Shown here: piece by piece, positions 15,666 through 24,925 of the stretch
Layout of the letters: each line of letters starts with the position of its first letter
How positions within the stretch are numbered: position 1 is the first letter of the stretch
NCBI GenBank assembly: GCA_900539855.1
Contig: UQDO01000009.1
Coordinates: forward strand, 1-57,857
Source: an uncultured Oscillospiraceae bacterium
GTDB lineage: Bacteria > Bacillota > Clostridia > Oscillospirales > Acutalibacteraceae
Direction of reading: 5' to 3'
Length of the DNA: 57,857 nucleotides
Translations under genes and position numbers: made by a program
The notes under the pieces: model-generated
The model's database searches: none
What the model was told of the DNA's origin: nothing
The model's input: only the letters and a program-made list of their open reading frames with translations

Positions 15666-18245
15666 TCAGTCGCGGTATTCCTCCATGCGGAATGCCTCAA
15701 ATATATCATTTTCCTTGATATCGTTGAACTTTTTAAGACCGACACCGCACTCGTAGCTTTCGGCGACCTCCTTGACGTCGTCCTTAAAGCGGCGCAGCGA
15801 CGCGATATCGTCCTCGGCGATAACAATGCCGTCACGCACGACGCGCACCTTAGAGTCACGGGTGATCTTACCGTTCTGCACATAGCAGCCGGCGATAACT
15901 CCGACGCCGGACACCTTGTAGGTCTGACGTACGATGAGCTGACCCAACTGTGCCTCGCGGAACTTAGGCGCCAGCATACCCTTCATTGCGGCGGTTATCT
16001 CGTCTATGCAGTCGTAAATGACCCTGTACAGTCTTATCTCGACACCGTCACGCTCGGCAGCCTCCTTGGCGACCGGATCGGGACGGACATTGAAGCCGAC
16101 TATAATAGCGCCCGACGTTGCGGCAAGCATTTCGTCCGACTCGTTTATAGCTCCTACGCCGCCGTGTATGACATTGACGCGCACTTCCTCGTTGGTCAGC
16201 TTCTGCAGGCTCTCTCTTACAGCCTCAACCGAGCCCTGGACGTCTGCCTTGACTATAACGTTGAGATCCTTCATTTCGCCCTGCTCAAGCTGATTGAACA
16301 GGTTATCGAGCGTGACCTTCTGAGCGGCGTTGAATACCTCTTCCTTAGCCTTCTGCTTGCGCTGCTCAACCAGCTGACGCGCGAGACGCTCGTCGGAAAC
16401 GGCGTCAAAGCTGTCGCCTGCGGCAGGTGCCTCGTCAAGTCCGGTTATCTCGACCGGAACGGAGGGCCCTGCCTCCTTGACCGGCTTGCCGTTTTCGTCA
16501 AGCATTACCCTGACTCTGCCGACCGACGTTCCGGCGACTATTATATCGCCCGAACGCAGCGTGCCGTTCTGAACGAGCAGCGACGCCACGGGACCGCGTC
16601 CCTTATCAAGGCGTGCCTCGATGACAACGCCCTTTGCGCGGCGGTTGGGGTTGGCTTTGAGCTCCTGCATTTCCGCGACAAGCAGGATGTTGGCAAGAAG
16701 ATCCTCAATGCCCTCATGCGTTTTGGCTGAGACCGGCACGCATATAACGTCGCCGCCCCATTCCTCGGGCACGAGACCCTGCTCGGTAAGCTGCTGCTTG
16801 ATACGGTCGGGGTTAGCCTCCGGCTTATCCATTTTGTTTATGGCAACTATTATCTGGACCTTTGCGGCTTTGGCGTGGTTTATAGCCTCTATCGTCTGCG
16901 GCATTATACCGTCATCCGCGGCAACAACGAGAACGGCTATATCGGTAGCCATTGCTCCGCGCTGTCTCATCGATGTGAAGGCTGCATGTCCCGGCGTGTC
17001 GAGGAAGGTTATATCGTGGCCGTCGTGGTTGACCCTGTAAGCACCGATGTGCTGGGTGATTCCGCCTGCCTCGCCCTCGGTGACCTTGGAATTGCGTATG
17101 GCGTCAAGCAGTGAGGTCTTGCCGTGATCAACGTGTCCCATAACGACGACGACCGGGCTTCTCGGCTGCAATGTCTCCTCGGTATCCTCGGAGATATCCA
17201 TTATTCTTTCTTCTATCGTGACAACGACGGCGCGCTGTATTTTGCAGCCCATTTCGGTCACGACTATCTCGGCGGTATCGTAGTCGATGGTCTGATTGAC
17301 CGTTGCCATCATACCGAGCTTCATGAGCTGCTTTATGACCTCGGACGCAGTCTTTTTCAGCGCCGCGGCAAGCTCGCCCACCGTTATTTCCTCGCCCACC
17401 GTTACGGTGACAGGCGTCTTTTTGATCTTTTCAAGCTGAATTCTGCGAAGCTTATCCGCCTCGGTCTCGCGCTTTGTGCCCTGCGGACGGCGGTATTCCT
17501 GCGACTTCTGCTTTATCTTCTGCTTGCGCTGGATATTATCGCCGCGCATAGCATTGGCAGGAGCGATATTCTCATATCTCTCGTTGTATTTATCGATGTT
17601 GACGTTTGACGACCTTGTGTCAACCTTGCGTATCTCGACCGGTCCGCGGTTGGGGGCCTCTCCTTTTTTCTCCTTTTTAGGCTGAGGAGGAATATAGACC
17701 GGCTCTCTTTTGACCGGAGCCGGAGCTTCAGCCGCAGCCTTTTTGTCGGGAGCAGCCTTTTGCGGCTTTTTGTTTGCAGCCACCCTTTCATCCTGCTTTG
17801 CGGCAGTCTCCTTTTTGGGAGTCGCTTCGGTTTTAGGCTCGGTTTTGGGCTCGTCTTGGAGCTTCACCACCTGTTTTCCGGCGTTTTCCGCAGCCGGAGC
17901 TTCCACCGTTTCCGCTTTGGACGCACTTTCCGCCGCCTGCGCTGCCTTGGCAGCCTTCAGCTGCTCGAGAACAGCCATCTGCTCAGCCAATTTGCGGTCC
18001 TTTTCAGCCTTTCTTGCGGCAGCTCTTTCCTCGCGCGCACGCTCGCCTGCCGCAAAATAATCGTCAAAGCTTTCGACCTCGTTTTTCTTTGTAAGATAGT
18101 CAAAAATGAGGTTCAGCTCATTGTCCTCAAGCGAGGTCTGGCTCTTTTTATCCACGCCGAGCTTATCATGCAGCAGTCCTATCAGCTCCTTGCTCGACAC
18201 CCCGAAATCCTTCGACACTTCATGTATCTTGTATTTAATCAGCAT
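15666..18245 (-). CDS. infB: Translation initiation factor IF-2
   Basis: Protein of 859 residues. An IF2_N domain is at about 1-55, then a long charged Ala/Lys/Glu/Pro-rich linker (about 60-245), a second IF2_N domain (about 275-330), the GTPase domain (GHVDHGKTS near 371, DTPGH near 417, NKMDKPEAN near 471) and the C-terminal beta-barrel domains. It places initiator tRNA on the 30S subunit. The linker composition is low-complexity and is expected to vary. AAGGAGGAAAC precedes the ATG. The start overlaps the ylxQ stop by 11 bp. Confidence 0.97.
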   Translation of the reverse strand: MLIKYKIHEVSKDFGVSSKELIGLLHDKLGVDKKSQTSLEDNELNLIFDYLTKKNEVESFDDYFAAGERAREERAAARKAEKDRKLAEQMAVLEQLKAAKAAQAAESASKAETVEAPAAENAGKQVVKLQDEPKTEPKTEATPKKETAAKQDERVAANKKPQKAAPDKKAAAEAPAPVKREPVYIPPQPKKEKKGEAPNRGPVEIRKVDTRSSNVNIDKYNERYENIAPANAMRGDNIQRKQKIKQKSQEYRRPQGTKRETEADKLRRIQLEKIKKTPVTVTVGEEITVGELAAALKKTASEVIKQLMKLGMMATVNQTIDYDTAEIVVTEMGCKIQRAVVVTIEERIMDISEDTEETLQPRSPVVVVMGHVDHGKTSLLDAIRNSKVTEGEAGGITQHIGAYRVNHDGHDITFLDTPGHAAFTSMRQRGAMATDIAVLVVAADDGIMPQTIEAINHAKAAKVQIIVAINKMDKPEANPDRIKQQLTEQGLVPEEWGGDVICVPVSAKTHEGIEDLLANILLVAEMQELKANPNRRAKGVVIEARLDKGRGPVASLLVQNGTLRSGDIIVAGTSVGRVRVMLDENGKPVKEAGPSVPVEITGLDEAPAAGDSFDAVSDERLARQLVEQRKQKAKEEVFNAAQKVTLDNLFNQLEQGEMKDLNVIVKADVQGSVEAVRESLQKLTNEEVRVNVIHGGVGAINESDEMLAATSGAIIVGFNVRPDPVAKEAAERDGVEIRLYRVIYDCIDEITAAMKGMLAPKFREAQLGQLIVRQTYKVSGVGVIAGCYVQNGKITRDSKVRVVRDGIVIAEDDIASLRRFKDDVKEVAESYECGVGLKKFNDIKENDIFEAFRMEEYRD

Positions 18246-18567
18246 TATGTGTTTCCTCCTTGCTACTGCAAAACGGTATCAGTTTTCCTATTGCGTCTGC
18301 AAATCCCTGATCGTTTACCGAAACGATACCGGCTCTCGCCCCTATTGCCGCCGACATCTCGTCCATGGTCTTATCTATTCTGACGGCTTTTACACTGCCG
18401 CCGAAAAACCTTATTTCCTTTTCGGATTTCAGCGAGACATCCGACGCTATTATAATGAGCTTTGCGTCGCCCTTGCCGCACGCTTCTTTGGAAGCGGCAA
18501 AGCCTAAGGACAGCCTGCCTGCCTTTCTCGCGAACCCGAGCCTTGAGAGTACGGGATCATTGTTCAT
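18235..18567 (-). CDS. ylxQ: L7Ae/L30e family RNA-binding protein YlxQ
   Basis: Protein of 110 residues. It has the L7Ae-type fold signature (ARKAGRLSLGFAASKEACGK, then KLIIIASDVSLKSEKEIRFF). The gene position between ylxR and infB is diagnostic of YlxQ. It binds RNA; the exact target in vivo is not settled. It overlaps ylxR by 11 bp and infB by 11 bp. Confidence 0.9.
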   Translation of the reverse strand: MNNDPVLSRLGFARKAGRLSLGFAASKEACGKGDAKLIIIASDVSLKSEKEIRFFGGSVKAVRIDKTMDEMSAAIGARAGIVSVNDQGFADAIGKLIPFCSSKEETHNAD

Positions 18568-18829
18568 CAGACGACAGCTCCTTTAAGATCTGTTCCGACA
18601 CACTTTCGGGTATCGGTGCCGAAAAAGCTCTCTCAAGCCTTTTCGCCTTGACCGCCTTGCGGTAACACTCCGCATTGCGGCAGATATATGCTCCGCGACC
18701 GTTTGCTTTTCCCGAGCGGTCGAGACTTATGATGCCCTCAGGAGACTTAACTATCCGCACCAGCTCTTTTTTCGGCTTCATTTCGCCGCATCCGGTACAC
18801 TGCCTCAGAGGTTGTTTTTTATTGTTCAT
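18557..18829 (-). CDS. ylxR: YlxR family RNA-binding protein (RnpM)
   Basis: Protein of 90 residues, DUF448. The conserved block QCTGCGEMKPKKELVRIV is followed by GKANGRGAYICRNAECYRKA. YlxR binds RNA; in recent work it was found to modulate RNase P (named RnpM). It sits between nusA and ylxQ in the standard order. Confidence 0.93.
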   Translation of the reverse strand: MNNKKQPLRQCTGCGEMKPKKELVRIVKSPEGIISLDRSGKANGRGAYICRNAECYRKAVKAKRLERAFSAPIPESVSEQILKELSSDEQ

Positions 18830-18867
18830 GCCGCGGCCACTCCTTTTGTTTTACTGAATATCCGTTG

Positions 18868-19974
18868 TCATTCCGCGGCTTCGGCTGTTTCCTCACCGTA
18901 AAATCCGCTTTCGGGATGAATGTCTATCTTCCAGCCGGTAAGTCTCGCCGCAAGACGCACATTCTGACCCTTGTTGCCGATGGCAAGAGAAAGCTGACCG
19001 TCCGGCACCGTAACGCGGCAGACCTTGGGATCCTCGCTCTCTATCTCGACCGACAGCACCTTTGCAGGCGACAGCGCCTCGGTGATAAATGCTACCGGAT
19101 CATCCGAATACTTCACTATGTCTATCTTCTCGCCGCCGAGCTCGTCTACTATTGCGTTTACACGGGCACCCTTGGGACCTATACATGCGCCGACCGCGTC
19201 AACATCCGGATTGGCTGACCACACAGCCATTTTGGTTCTCGAGCCCGCCTGACGCGATACCGATTTTATCTCGATCGTTCCGTCGTAAATTTCGGGAACC
19301 TCGGTCTCGAAAAGGCGCTTGACAAGTCCCGGATGGGTCCTTGAGATCATGACCCTCGGTCCCTTGTCCTCATTCTTGACGTCAACTATATATACCTTGA
19401 TATGCTCGCCCTCGTAAAGCTCCTCATCGGGAACCTGCTCAGTCTTGGGCAGCACCGCTTCACCGCGTCCTATCGTTATGGTGGCGTTGCCGGTTCTGGG
19501 GTCTATACGCTGGACTATGGCGGTCACAAGCTCCCTGCTCTTGCTGTGGAGCTCCTCATAGGTCTGACCGCGCTCAGCCTCCTTTACGCCCTGTCTTATG
19601 ACATGCTTTGCGTTCTGGGCGACTATTCTGCCGAACTTTCTGGTTTCAAGCGGTATATCGACAAACTCGCCGACAACAGCCTTGGGATCGACCTTCAGCG
19701 CGTCCTCAAGCAGCATCTGGGTGTATTCGTCCTCGATCTCGCTTACAACGGTCTTGCGGACATACACCTTAAATATCCGCTTTTCGATATCGATATCGCA
19801 GAACACGACGTCGCGCATGCCGTAATCCTTTTTTGCGGCGACGATTATCGCGCTTTTTATCTTTTCCGCAAGATAATCCTCCGGTATTCCGCTTTCGTCA
19901 GACATGAGCTTCAAAGCGTCAAATATTTCCTGATTGTAATCGATTACTTCTTCCTTTTTTCTTGCCTTAGCCAT
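18868..19974 (-). CDS. nusA: Transcription termination/antitermination factor NusA
   Basis: Protein of 368 residues. The NusA N-terminal domain (about 1-130), the S1 domain (about 135-200) and two KH domains (GPKGARVNAIVDELGGEKID and the second one around IGNKGQNVRLAARLTGWKID) are present. It lacks the C-terminal acidic repeats of E. coli NusA, as usual in Firmicutes. It binds RNA polymerase and nascent RNA to modulate pausing and termination. It follows rimP by 21 bp. Confidence 0.96.
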   Translation of the reverse strand: MAKARKKEEVIDYNQEIFDALKLMSDESGIPEDYLAEKIKSAIIVAAKKDYGMRDVVFCDIDIEKRIFKVYVRKTVVSEIEDEYTQMLLEDALKVDPKAVVGEFVDIPLETRKFGRIVAQNAKHVIRQGVKEAERGQTYEELHSKSRELVTAIVQRIDPRTGNATITIGRGEAVLPKTEQVPDEELYEGEHIKVYIVDVKNEDKGPRVMISRTHPGLVKRLFETEVPEIYDGTIEIKSVSRQAGSRTKMAVWSANPDVDAVGACIGPKGARVNAIVDELGGEKIDIVKYSDDPVAFITEALSPAKVLSVEIESEDPKVCRVTVPDGQLSLAIGNKGQNVRLAARLTGWKIDIHPESGFYGEETAEAAE

Positions 19975-19995
19975 TTTCCGTTATACCTCCATACA

Positions 19996-20457
19996 TTATA
20001 TATCCGCGTCGCAAAGTCGGACATTAACAAGCTCAGATTTAGCGAATGTAACGTTTCCTTCCTCAGTTTGCAGCGTCACGCCGCCGTCATAGGAAACGAG
20101 GGTGCCTTTAAATTCACGCCTGCCGTTATACGGTCTTATAAGCTTTACCGTGACGCACTGACCCCGGAATCTTTCAAAGTGCCACGGCTCGGTAAGCTCC
20201 CTTTCGAGACCGGGCGAGCAGACCTCCAGATAATACTGAACGTTTATCGGGTCGGCTTCATCTATTATCGGGTCGATAAGATGTGAAACATCGGTGCAGT
20301 CGTCAATGCCTATTCCTCCGTCTTTATCGATAAAGACGCGCAGGTACCACGATGCGCCCTCTTTCACAAAACGCACGTCCCACAGCATGTAGCCGGCGTT
20401 TTCGACAGGACCTTTTATCAGCTCTGCGACCCTTTTTGCGGTCGGTGACTGTGCCAA
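19996..20457 (-). CDS. rimP: Ribosome maturation factor RimP
   Basis: Protein of 153 residues with the two RimP domains. Landmarks are LRVFIDKDGGIGIDDCTDVS and VCSPGLERELTEPWHFERF, both family hallmarks. It assists 30S assembly. It is the first gene of the nine-gene operon that ends with ribF. The start has GGAGGG upstream. A good promoter and a short leader hairpin precede it. Confidence 0.94.
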   Translation of the reverse strand: MAQSPTAKRVAELIKGPVENAGYMLWDVRFVKEGASWYLRVFIDKDGGIGIDDCTDVSHLIDPIIDEADPINVQYYLEVCSPGLERELTEPWHFERFRGQCVTVKLIRPYNGRREFKGTLVSYDGGVTLQTEEGNVTFAKSELVNVRLCDADI

Positions 20458-20537
20458 TCGGCATCCCTCCGTTACAAAAATTAAAGAGCGGGTCGCCCCA
20501 CTCTCCTTTAAACATCAGAATTCTAACTACAAAACAC

Positions 20538-20566
20538 AGTATATCACCGCAAACCTTACTTGTCAA
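20538..20566 (-). promoter_or_regulatory. Strong sigma-A promoter of the rimP-nusA-infB operon
   Basis: Minus strand TTGACA, 17 bp, TATACT: a near-consensus promoter. The -35 box lies 26 bp past the stop of the upstream PBP gene. The leader (20458-20530) contains an imperfect hairpin GAGTGGGG / CCCGCTC just before the ribosome site. Confidence 0.8.
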
Positions 20567-20591
20567 CACAAATCTTGACGTTTTTGAGCCG

Positions 20592-22175
20592 TTATTTGCC
20601 CATATCGTGCATTTTTTCGGTTATTTCCTTGAATACGGGGGCGCAGTCGGCAGAGCCGGAGCGCACGTCCTCCTTTAATATCACAATGGCGTAATCGGTA
20701 AGCTCGCCCTTCATATATCCGCAGAACCAGCCGTTGAGGATGCTGCGGTCGCCGTCCTTCCAGCCGGTCTGAGCCGTTCCGGTCTTGCCGCCTGCTGCAA
20801 TGCCCTCAACATAGGCACCCTTGCCCGTTCCGTTTTGCAGCGCCCCGGCAAGGTATTCCGACAGCGTGTCTGCGGTCTCCTTTTTTATGGCTGCTATGGG
20901 CGGTGCCTTTGAGGTATATTCCTCACTGCCGCCGCTCTCCCATTTTTCGACTATATACGGCTGATAGTAGCTGCCGCCGTTTACTATCGCCGCATACATG
21001 CAGGATATCGCCACCGGCGACAGCAGCAGCTCGCCCTGCCCTATCGAAAGGTTTATCAAAGCGGCGCTTTGCTGCTCAAGCGTTTCCTTTTTCGGCATGC
21101 TTCCGCTCTGCGATATTATGCCGCCGCCAAGCTGCAGGGGACTTCCGAACCTGAAGGAATTTGCGTACCGGTAAACGTTTTCTGCGCCTATTTTCAGCGC
21201 AAGCGTGTAAAAATATGTGTTGCATGAGCGTTCAAGAGCGCCTTTAAGGTCCAGCGTTCCGTGACCGGCACGGCTGTTGCACTTGAATGTAAGACCGCCA
21301 TACTCTATCTGACCGGAGCAGGTGTATGTGTAATCAGCCGCCCCGTTTTCGATTGCGGCGGCGGCGACGCAGGGCTTAAAGACCGAACCGACGTTGTAGG
21401 CAAAGAGCGCACGGTTTATAAGCGGCGCCGATTTGTCGTCCGCAAGGGCTGCGGCTACGTTGTACTGATCGTATGAGGGACGGCTGACCATGGCTTTTAC
21501 GGCTCCGCTTTTTGCGTCGACAATAACTGCCGCACCTGCCGGCACCTGCTCCATAGCCTGCTCGGCTGCTTTTTGTATATCCATGTCCACGGTAAGCGTG
21601 ACGCTGCCGGTATCGCCGCCGGACACTATTTTGTATCCCTCGCCCGACAGCATCCTGCCGGTCGAGGAAACGGTGTAGGTGATCGCAAGATCGTTTTCGG
21701 GGAAAAGGATGTCGTCAAAATATTTTTCAATGCCCGACACGCCGTGGCCCGTGCCATCCGTATAGCCTATCACATGCTGCAGGCTGCCGGAATACCTCAC
21801 CGGAACGTCAAAGCAGACCGTGCCTGCAAGCGGCGTGCCGCTGCCGCCCTTTATAAGCTGCGGATTTGAGCTGCGAAGCTTTGAAAGAACCGTGTCCGCA
21901 TCTTCTTTGCAGAGCTTTTCTGCCGCCGCAAAGCCTTTGTCGGTCGGCATTATGACCGTGACCTGCTCCGAGGTGATGCCGGTGAGTGGTCTGCTAAGGC
22001 AGTCATATATCTGTCCCCTGACCGTCGCTACCGACAGCCTTCTTGTCGACTGCGACGCCGCCGCCTCGGTAAGGCTTTTGTCGGTCGAGAGCGACAGTAT
22101 CCTTGCTCCGCACACCGTCATGAGAAGAAGCAGCACAACAAAGCAGGAGACCGACCGTTTAAAATATGAACTCAT
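20592..22175 (-). CDS. Class B penicillin-binding protein (peptidoglycan transpeptidase)
   Basis: Protein of 527 residues from ATG 22175 (a TTG seven codons upstream at 22196 is a possible alternative). One N-terminal membrane anchor (about 5-25) is followed by a short PBP dimerisation domain and the transpeptidase domain. The three active-site motifs are all present: SVFK (S264, K267), SCN (317-319) and KTG (464-466). It cross-links peptidoglycan at the outer membrane face. It is shorter than SpoVD/FtsI (about 600-650 residues) and has no PASTA domain, so it resembles the PBP2/PbpA group linked to elongation or sporulation. No terminator separates it from the rimP promoter, which lies directly downstream on the same strand. 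Confidence 0.9.
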   Translation of the reverse strand: MSSYFKRSVSCFVVLLLLMTVCGARILSLSTDKSLTEAAASQSTRRLSVATVRGQIYDCLSRPLTGITSEQVTVIMPTDKGFAAAEKLCKEDADTVLSKLRSSNPQLIKGGSGTPLAGTVCFDVPVRYSGSLQHVIGYTDGTGHGVSGIEKYFDDILFPENDLAITYTVSSTGRMLSGEGYKIVSGGDTGSVTLTVDMDIQKAAEQAMEQVPAGAAVIVDAKSGAVKAMVSRPSYDQYNVAAALADDKSAPLINRALFAYNVGSVFKPCVAAAAIENGAADYTYTCSGQIEYGGLTFKCNSRAGHGTLDLKGALERSCNTYFYTLALKIGAENVYRYANSFRFGSPLQLGGGIISQSGSMPKKETLEQQSAALINLSIGQGELLLSPVAISCMYAAIVNGGSYYQPYIVEKWESGGSEEYTSKAPPIAAIKKETADTLSEYLAGALQNGTGKGAYVEGIAAGGKTGTAQTGWKDGDRSILNGWFCGYMKGELTDYAIVILKEDVRSGSADCAPVFKEITEKMHDMGK

Positions 22176-22225
22176 ACCTTTTCCACACCCAAACAAGCGG
22201 CAGAAGCCGTTTTTTCAATGTGCGG

Positions 22226-22265
22226 CAAAAAAGCCGCCGACAGTATTTTTGGATACTGCCGGCGG
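22226..22265 (-). terminator. Minus-strand terminator upstream of the PBP gene
   Basis: A 14-base inverted repeat (CCGCCGGCAGTATC / ATACTGTCGGCGG) followed on the minus strand by CTTTTTT. There is no minus-strand gene just upstream of it in the present sequence. Confidence 0.75.
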
Positions 22266-22280
22266 TATTATACATTGTAT

Positions 22281-22593
22281 TTCAGATACTGCGGTCAGAG
22301 ACCAAAACAAGGGCAGTCAGGTGAGCCTTGCGCTGCTGTCGGACGTCTTTGGCGTGTCGGAATCGTACATCGCAAGGCTTTTCAGGGTCAATAAGGGCAG
22401 CACCGTATCGGAATATGTGAACGGCGTCAAAATAGCTGCCGCATGTGACCGCCTTACGGCAGACCACACCCCGATAGGCAAAATATCCGACAGTTTGGGA
22501 TTTTATAACGCGTACTATTTTTCAAGAGTGTTTAAAAAAATCGTCGGCGTCACGCCGTCACAGTTCAGGAGAAACGCAAGGGAGATACTGTAG
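22281..22593 (+). pseudogene. 3' remnant of an AraC family regulator gene
   Basis: The frame encodes only the DNA-binding C-terminal domain of an AraC/YesN-type regulator (about 95 residues: SLALLSDVFGVSESYIARLF, then ISDSLGFYNAYYFSRVF and GVTPSQFRRNAREIL). There is no start codon or sensor domain: upstream the frame runs into the terminator of the opposite strand. The 5' part appears deleted. A stand-alone small AraC protein without ribosome site is unlikely. Confidence 0.75.
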
Positions 22594-22642
22594 GCTGACG
22601 AAGGTCGGAACCTGTGCGGTGTCGGGCTCCTGCAGCCTTGGG

Positions 22643-22671
22643 TTGACAAAACCGCCGGTTTAGTATAAAAT
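22643..22671 (+). promoter_or_regulatory. Sigma-A promoter of glmS
   Basis: TTGACA, 17 bp, TAAAAT. The predicted RNA start near 22678 lies about 70 nt before the ribozyme cleavage site. Confidence 0.75.
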
Positions 22672-22749
22672 ATAGCATGCAGGAGTGTGCTGTAAATTCA
22701 TTTTTAGTGTCAACTGCAAGCATGATAATATTTTCATGAGTAAATTTAA

Positions 22750-22936
22750 GCGCTTGGACCGTCCACAGCACAACGGTTGACGAGGTTTGGGGAGAATCGA
22801 TTTTTTTCAGCGGGTGCCCCACGGCAGGTATGTCGTCAGGCGGTGGGAAAAAACCGGGAGCGATCCCGGCGACAAAGACGCCGCTTTTACCGTTATCGTT
22901 GTGCATAGGCTGGCTATTATCAGCCTAAGGAGGTTT
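22750..22936 (+). ncRNA. glmS ribozyme: glmS ribozyme (glucosamine-6-phosphate-activated self-cleaving leader)
   Basis: The conserved glmS ribozyme core is readable: self-cleavage site A|GCGC at 22749/22750, then GTTGACGAGGTTTGGGG, AATCGA, a U-rich link, CAGCGGGTGCCCC closing the P2.1/P2.2 pseudoknot, a GC-rich P3 arm, and the conserved GACAAAG, with a terminal hairpin AGGCTG / CAGCCT ending at AAGGAGG. It sits directly upstream of glmS on the same strand. By the known mechanism GlcN6P acts as the catalytic cofactor, and cleavage exposes a 5'-hydroxyl RNA that RNase J degrades, lowering GlmS. End coordinates are approximate. Confidence 0.9.
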
Positions 22937-23009
22937 TTCGCAGAATTTTGCGAAAAGCTTTTTCGTGTACTGCAAATTCAGTGCACAGAAAGGACAGGTC
23001 TTTTTTATT

Positions 23010-24842
23010 ATGTGTGGAATAGTAGGTTTTACAGGCAAGCGCAACGCCGCGCCGATACTGCTCGACGGTCTTTCAAGGCTTGAATACCGCGGCTATGACT
23101 CGGCTGGCATCGCCGTTCTTTACGGCGGAAAATTTTCGGTCAGCAAGACCACCGGAAGGGTCAAGACCATATCGGAAAAAACCGACGGCGGAAATGCCGT
23201 TTTGGGTCGCACAGGCATAGGCCATACCCGCTGGGCGACCCACGGCGCGCCGTCTGACACAAACGCGCATCCCCATCTGAGCAGCGACGGCAAAATTGCC
23301 ATCGTTCACAACGGGATCATAGAAAATTATATACCGCTGCGCCAGGAGCTTGAGGCAAAGGGCGTAAAATTCAAGAGCGAGACCGACACCGAGATAGTGT
23401 CTCAGCTGATAGCCGTGTATTATAAAGAGCAGCACGACTTTCCGGGTGCAGTAAGAGCCGCCGTTTCAAGGCTCCGCGGAACATATGCGTTCGGCATCCT
23501 CTGCTCCGACTGTCCCGACATGCTCATCGCGGTCAGGCGTTCGAGCCCTCTTATAATAGGCGTCGGAAAGGGCGAAAACTTTATAGCGTCGGACGTTACC
23601 GCACTTGTGTCATACACAAGAAAGGTGATCTATCTTGAGGAAGGCGACATGGCTGTCATAACCCCGTCTAAGGTAAATGTTTATTCCGAAAACGGTGAGC
23701 CGCAGGAAAGACCGGTCACCCGTATAACATGGGATATCGAGGTCGCCGAAAAGGACGGCTACGATCACTTCATGATGAAGGAAATGATGGAGCAGCCCAA
23801 GGCTGCCGAGCTGACCATAATGTCGCGCATTAAAAACGGAGACATCGTGTTCGACGAGACCGATCTTACAAAGGAACGCCTTGCAGGCTTTGACCGCATA
23901 GTCATAACCGCCTGCGGCTCGGCGTCATATGCCGGTCAGGCGGCAAGGTACATGATAGAAAAGCTGCTGAGGATACCGGTCGAGGTCGATCTTGCGTCGG
24001 AGCTGCGTTACCGCGACCCGGTGGTAAACGAAAAAACGCTGCTTATAGTTATAAGCCAGTCGGGCGAAACAGCCGATACCATAGCGGCAATGAAGGAGTG
24101 CAAAAAGCGCGGAGCATATGTGCTGTCGATAGTAAACGTTGTGGGCAGCACCATTGCAAAGCTGTCTGACGACGTGCTCTACACCCGTGCCGGTCCCGAG
24201 ATCGCCGTTGCGACCACAAAGGGCTACACCACCCAGCTTGCCGTGCTTTATCTGTTTGCCGTTTACGCCGCAAAGGTGCTCGGAAAAATAGCGGACGAGG
24301 AATATAAAAAATATATTTCCGAGCTTTGTGGGCTGCCGAAAATAATGCAGGCAGCGATAGACGGCAACAAAAACATACCTGAGCTTGCAAAAAAATATCA
24401 CAGGCACCGTTCGCTTTTCTTCATAGGCAGAAATGTCGATTATGCGGTCGCAATGGAAGGCTCTTTGAAGCTGAAAGAGATATCCTACCTCCATTCCGAG
24501 GCATACGCAGCCGGAGAGCTGAAGCACGGTACGATATCCCTCATTGACGACGGGCATCTGGTCATAGCCCTCGCCTGCTACGAGCCTCTTTTTGAAAAGA
24601 CCATGAGCAACATCAAGGAGGTAAGAGCGAGAGGCGCCGTTGTGCTCGGCGTAGCGCCCGAAGGCAACCGCCACATATTCACCGAGGCGGACGACGTTTT
24701 GTTTGTGCCGAAGGTGGATCCGCTGTTTTTGGCGTCGGTCGAGGTCATACCGCTGCAGTTCTACGCCTACTATGTCGCAAAGGAAAACGGCTGCGACATC
24801 GACAAACCGCGCAATCTTGCGAAATCTGTAACAGTTGAATAG
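23010..24842 (+). CDS. glmS: Glutamine-fructose-6-phosphate aminotransferase
   Basis: Protein of 610 residues. The start at 23010 is fixed by MCGIVGFTG, since the catalytic Cys must be residue 2. The N-terminal glutaminase (Ntn-hydrolase, about 1-240) is followed by two SIS sugar-isomerase domains (SQSGETADTIAAM near 350, SLKLKEISYLHSEAY near 485). The C-terminus KSVTVE is the family end. It makes glucosamine-6-phosphate for peptidoglycan and is controlled by the ribozyme in its leader. Two further small hairpins (22935-22956 and 22964-22986) lie between the ribozyme and the ribosome site AAAGGACAGG. Confidence 0.97.
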   Translation: MCGIVGFTGKRNAAPILLDGLSRLEYRGYDSAGIAVLYGGKFSVSKTTGRVKTISEKTDGGNAVLGRTGIGHTRWATHGAPSDTNAHPHLSSDGKIAIVHNGIIENYIPLRQELEAKGVKFKSETDTEIVSQLIAVYYKEQHDFPGAVRAAVSRLRGTYAFGILCSDCPDMLIAVRRSSPLIIGVGKGENFIASDVTALVSYTRKVIYLEEGDMAVITPSKVNVYSENGEPQERPVTRITWDIEVAEKDGYDHFMMKEMMEQPKAAELTIMSRIKNGDIVFDETDLTKERLAGFDRIVITACGSASYAGQAARYMIEKLLRIPVEVDLASELRYRDPVVNEKTLLIVISQSGETADTIAAMKECKKRGAYVLSIVNVVGSTIAKLSDDVLYTRAGPEIAVATTKGYTTQLAVLYLFAVYAAKVLGKIADEEYKKYISELCGLPKIMQAAIDGNKNIPELAKKYHRHRSLFFIGRNVDYAVAMEGSLKLKEISYLHSEAYAAGELKHGTISLIDDGHLVIALACYEPLFEKTMSNIKEVRARGAVVLGVAPEGNRHIFTEADDVLFVPKVDPLFLASVEVIPLQFYAYYVAKENGCDIDKPRNLAKSVTVE

Positions 24843-24882
24843 CAAAACAGGACCGCAAATTTAGTAAAGTTACAAGAATTTT

Positions 24883-24925
24883 TGAAAACCGCCTCTTTTC
24901 GATAGACAAAAGGGGCGGTTTGTAT
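24883..24925 (+). terminator. Terminator-like hairpin after glmS
   Basis: Stem AAAACCGCCTCTTTT / AAAAGGGGCGGTTT with a short loop, followed by TGTATTATAAT. Its 3' arm lies inside the spacer of the guaA promoter. Confidence 0.65.

Noticed and set aside
15537..16730. Long plus-strand frame of 397 codons inside infB
   Set aside because: It is entirely antisense to infB, which has all IF-2 motifs; the frame is open only because of codon composition.
20458..20530. Riboswitch in the rimP leader
   Set aside because: Only one imperfect hairpin is present in a leader of about 70 nt; no known riboswitch core fits.
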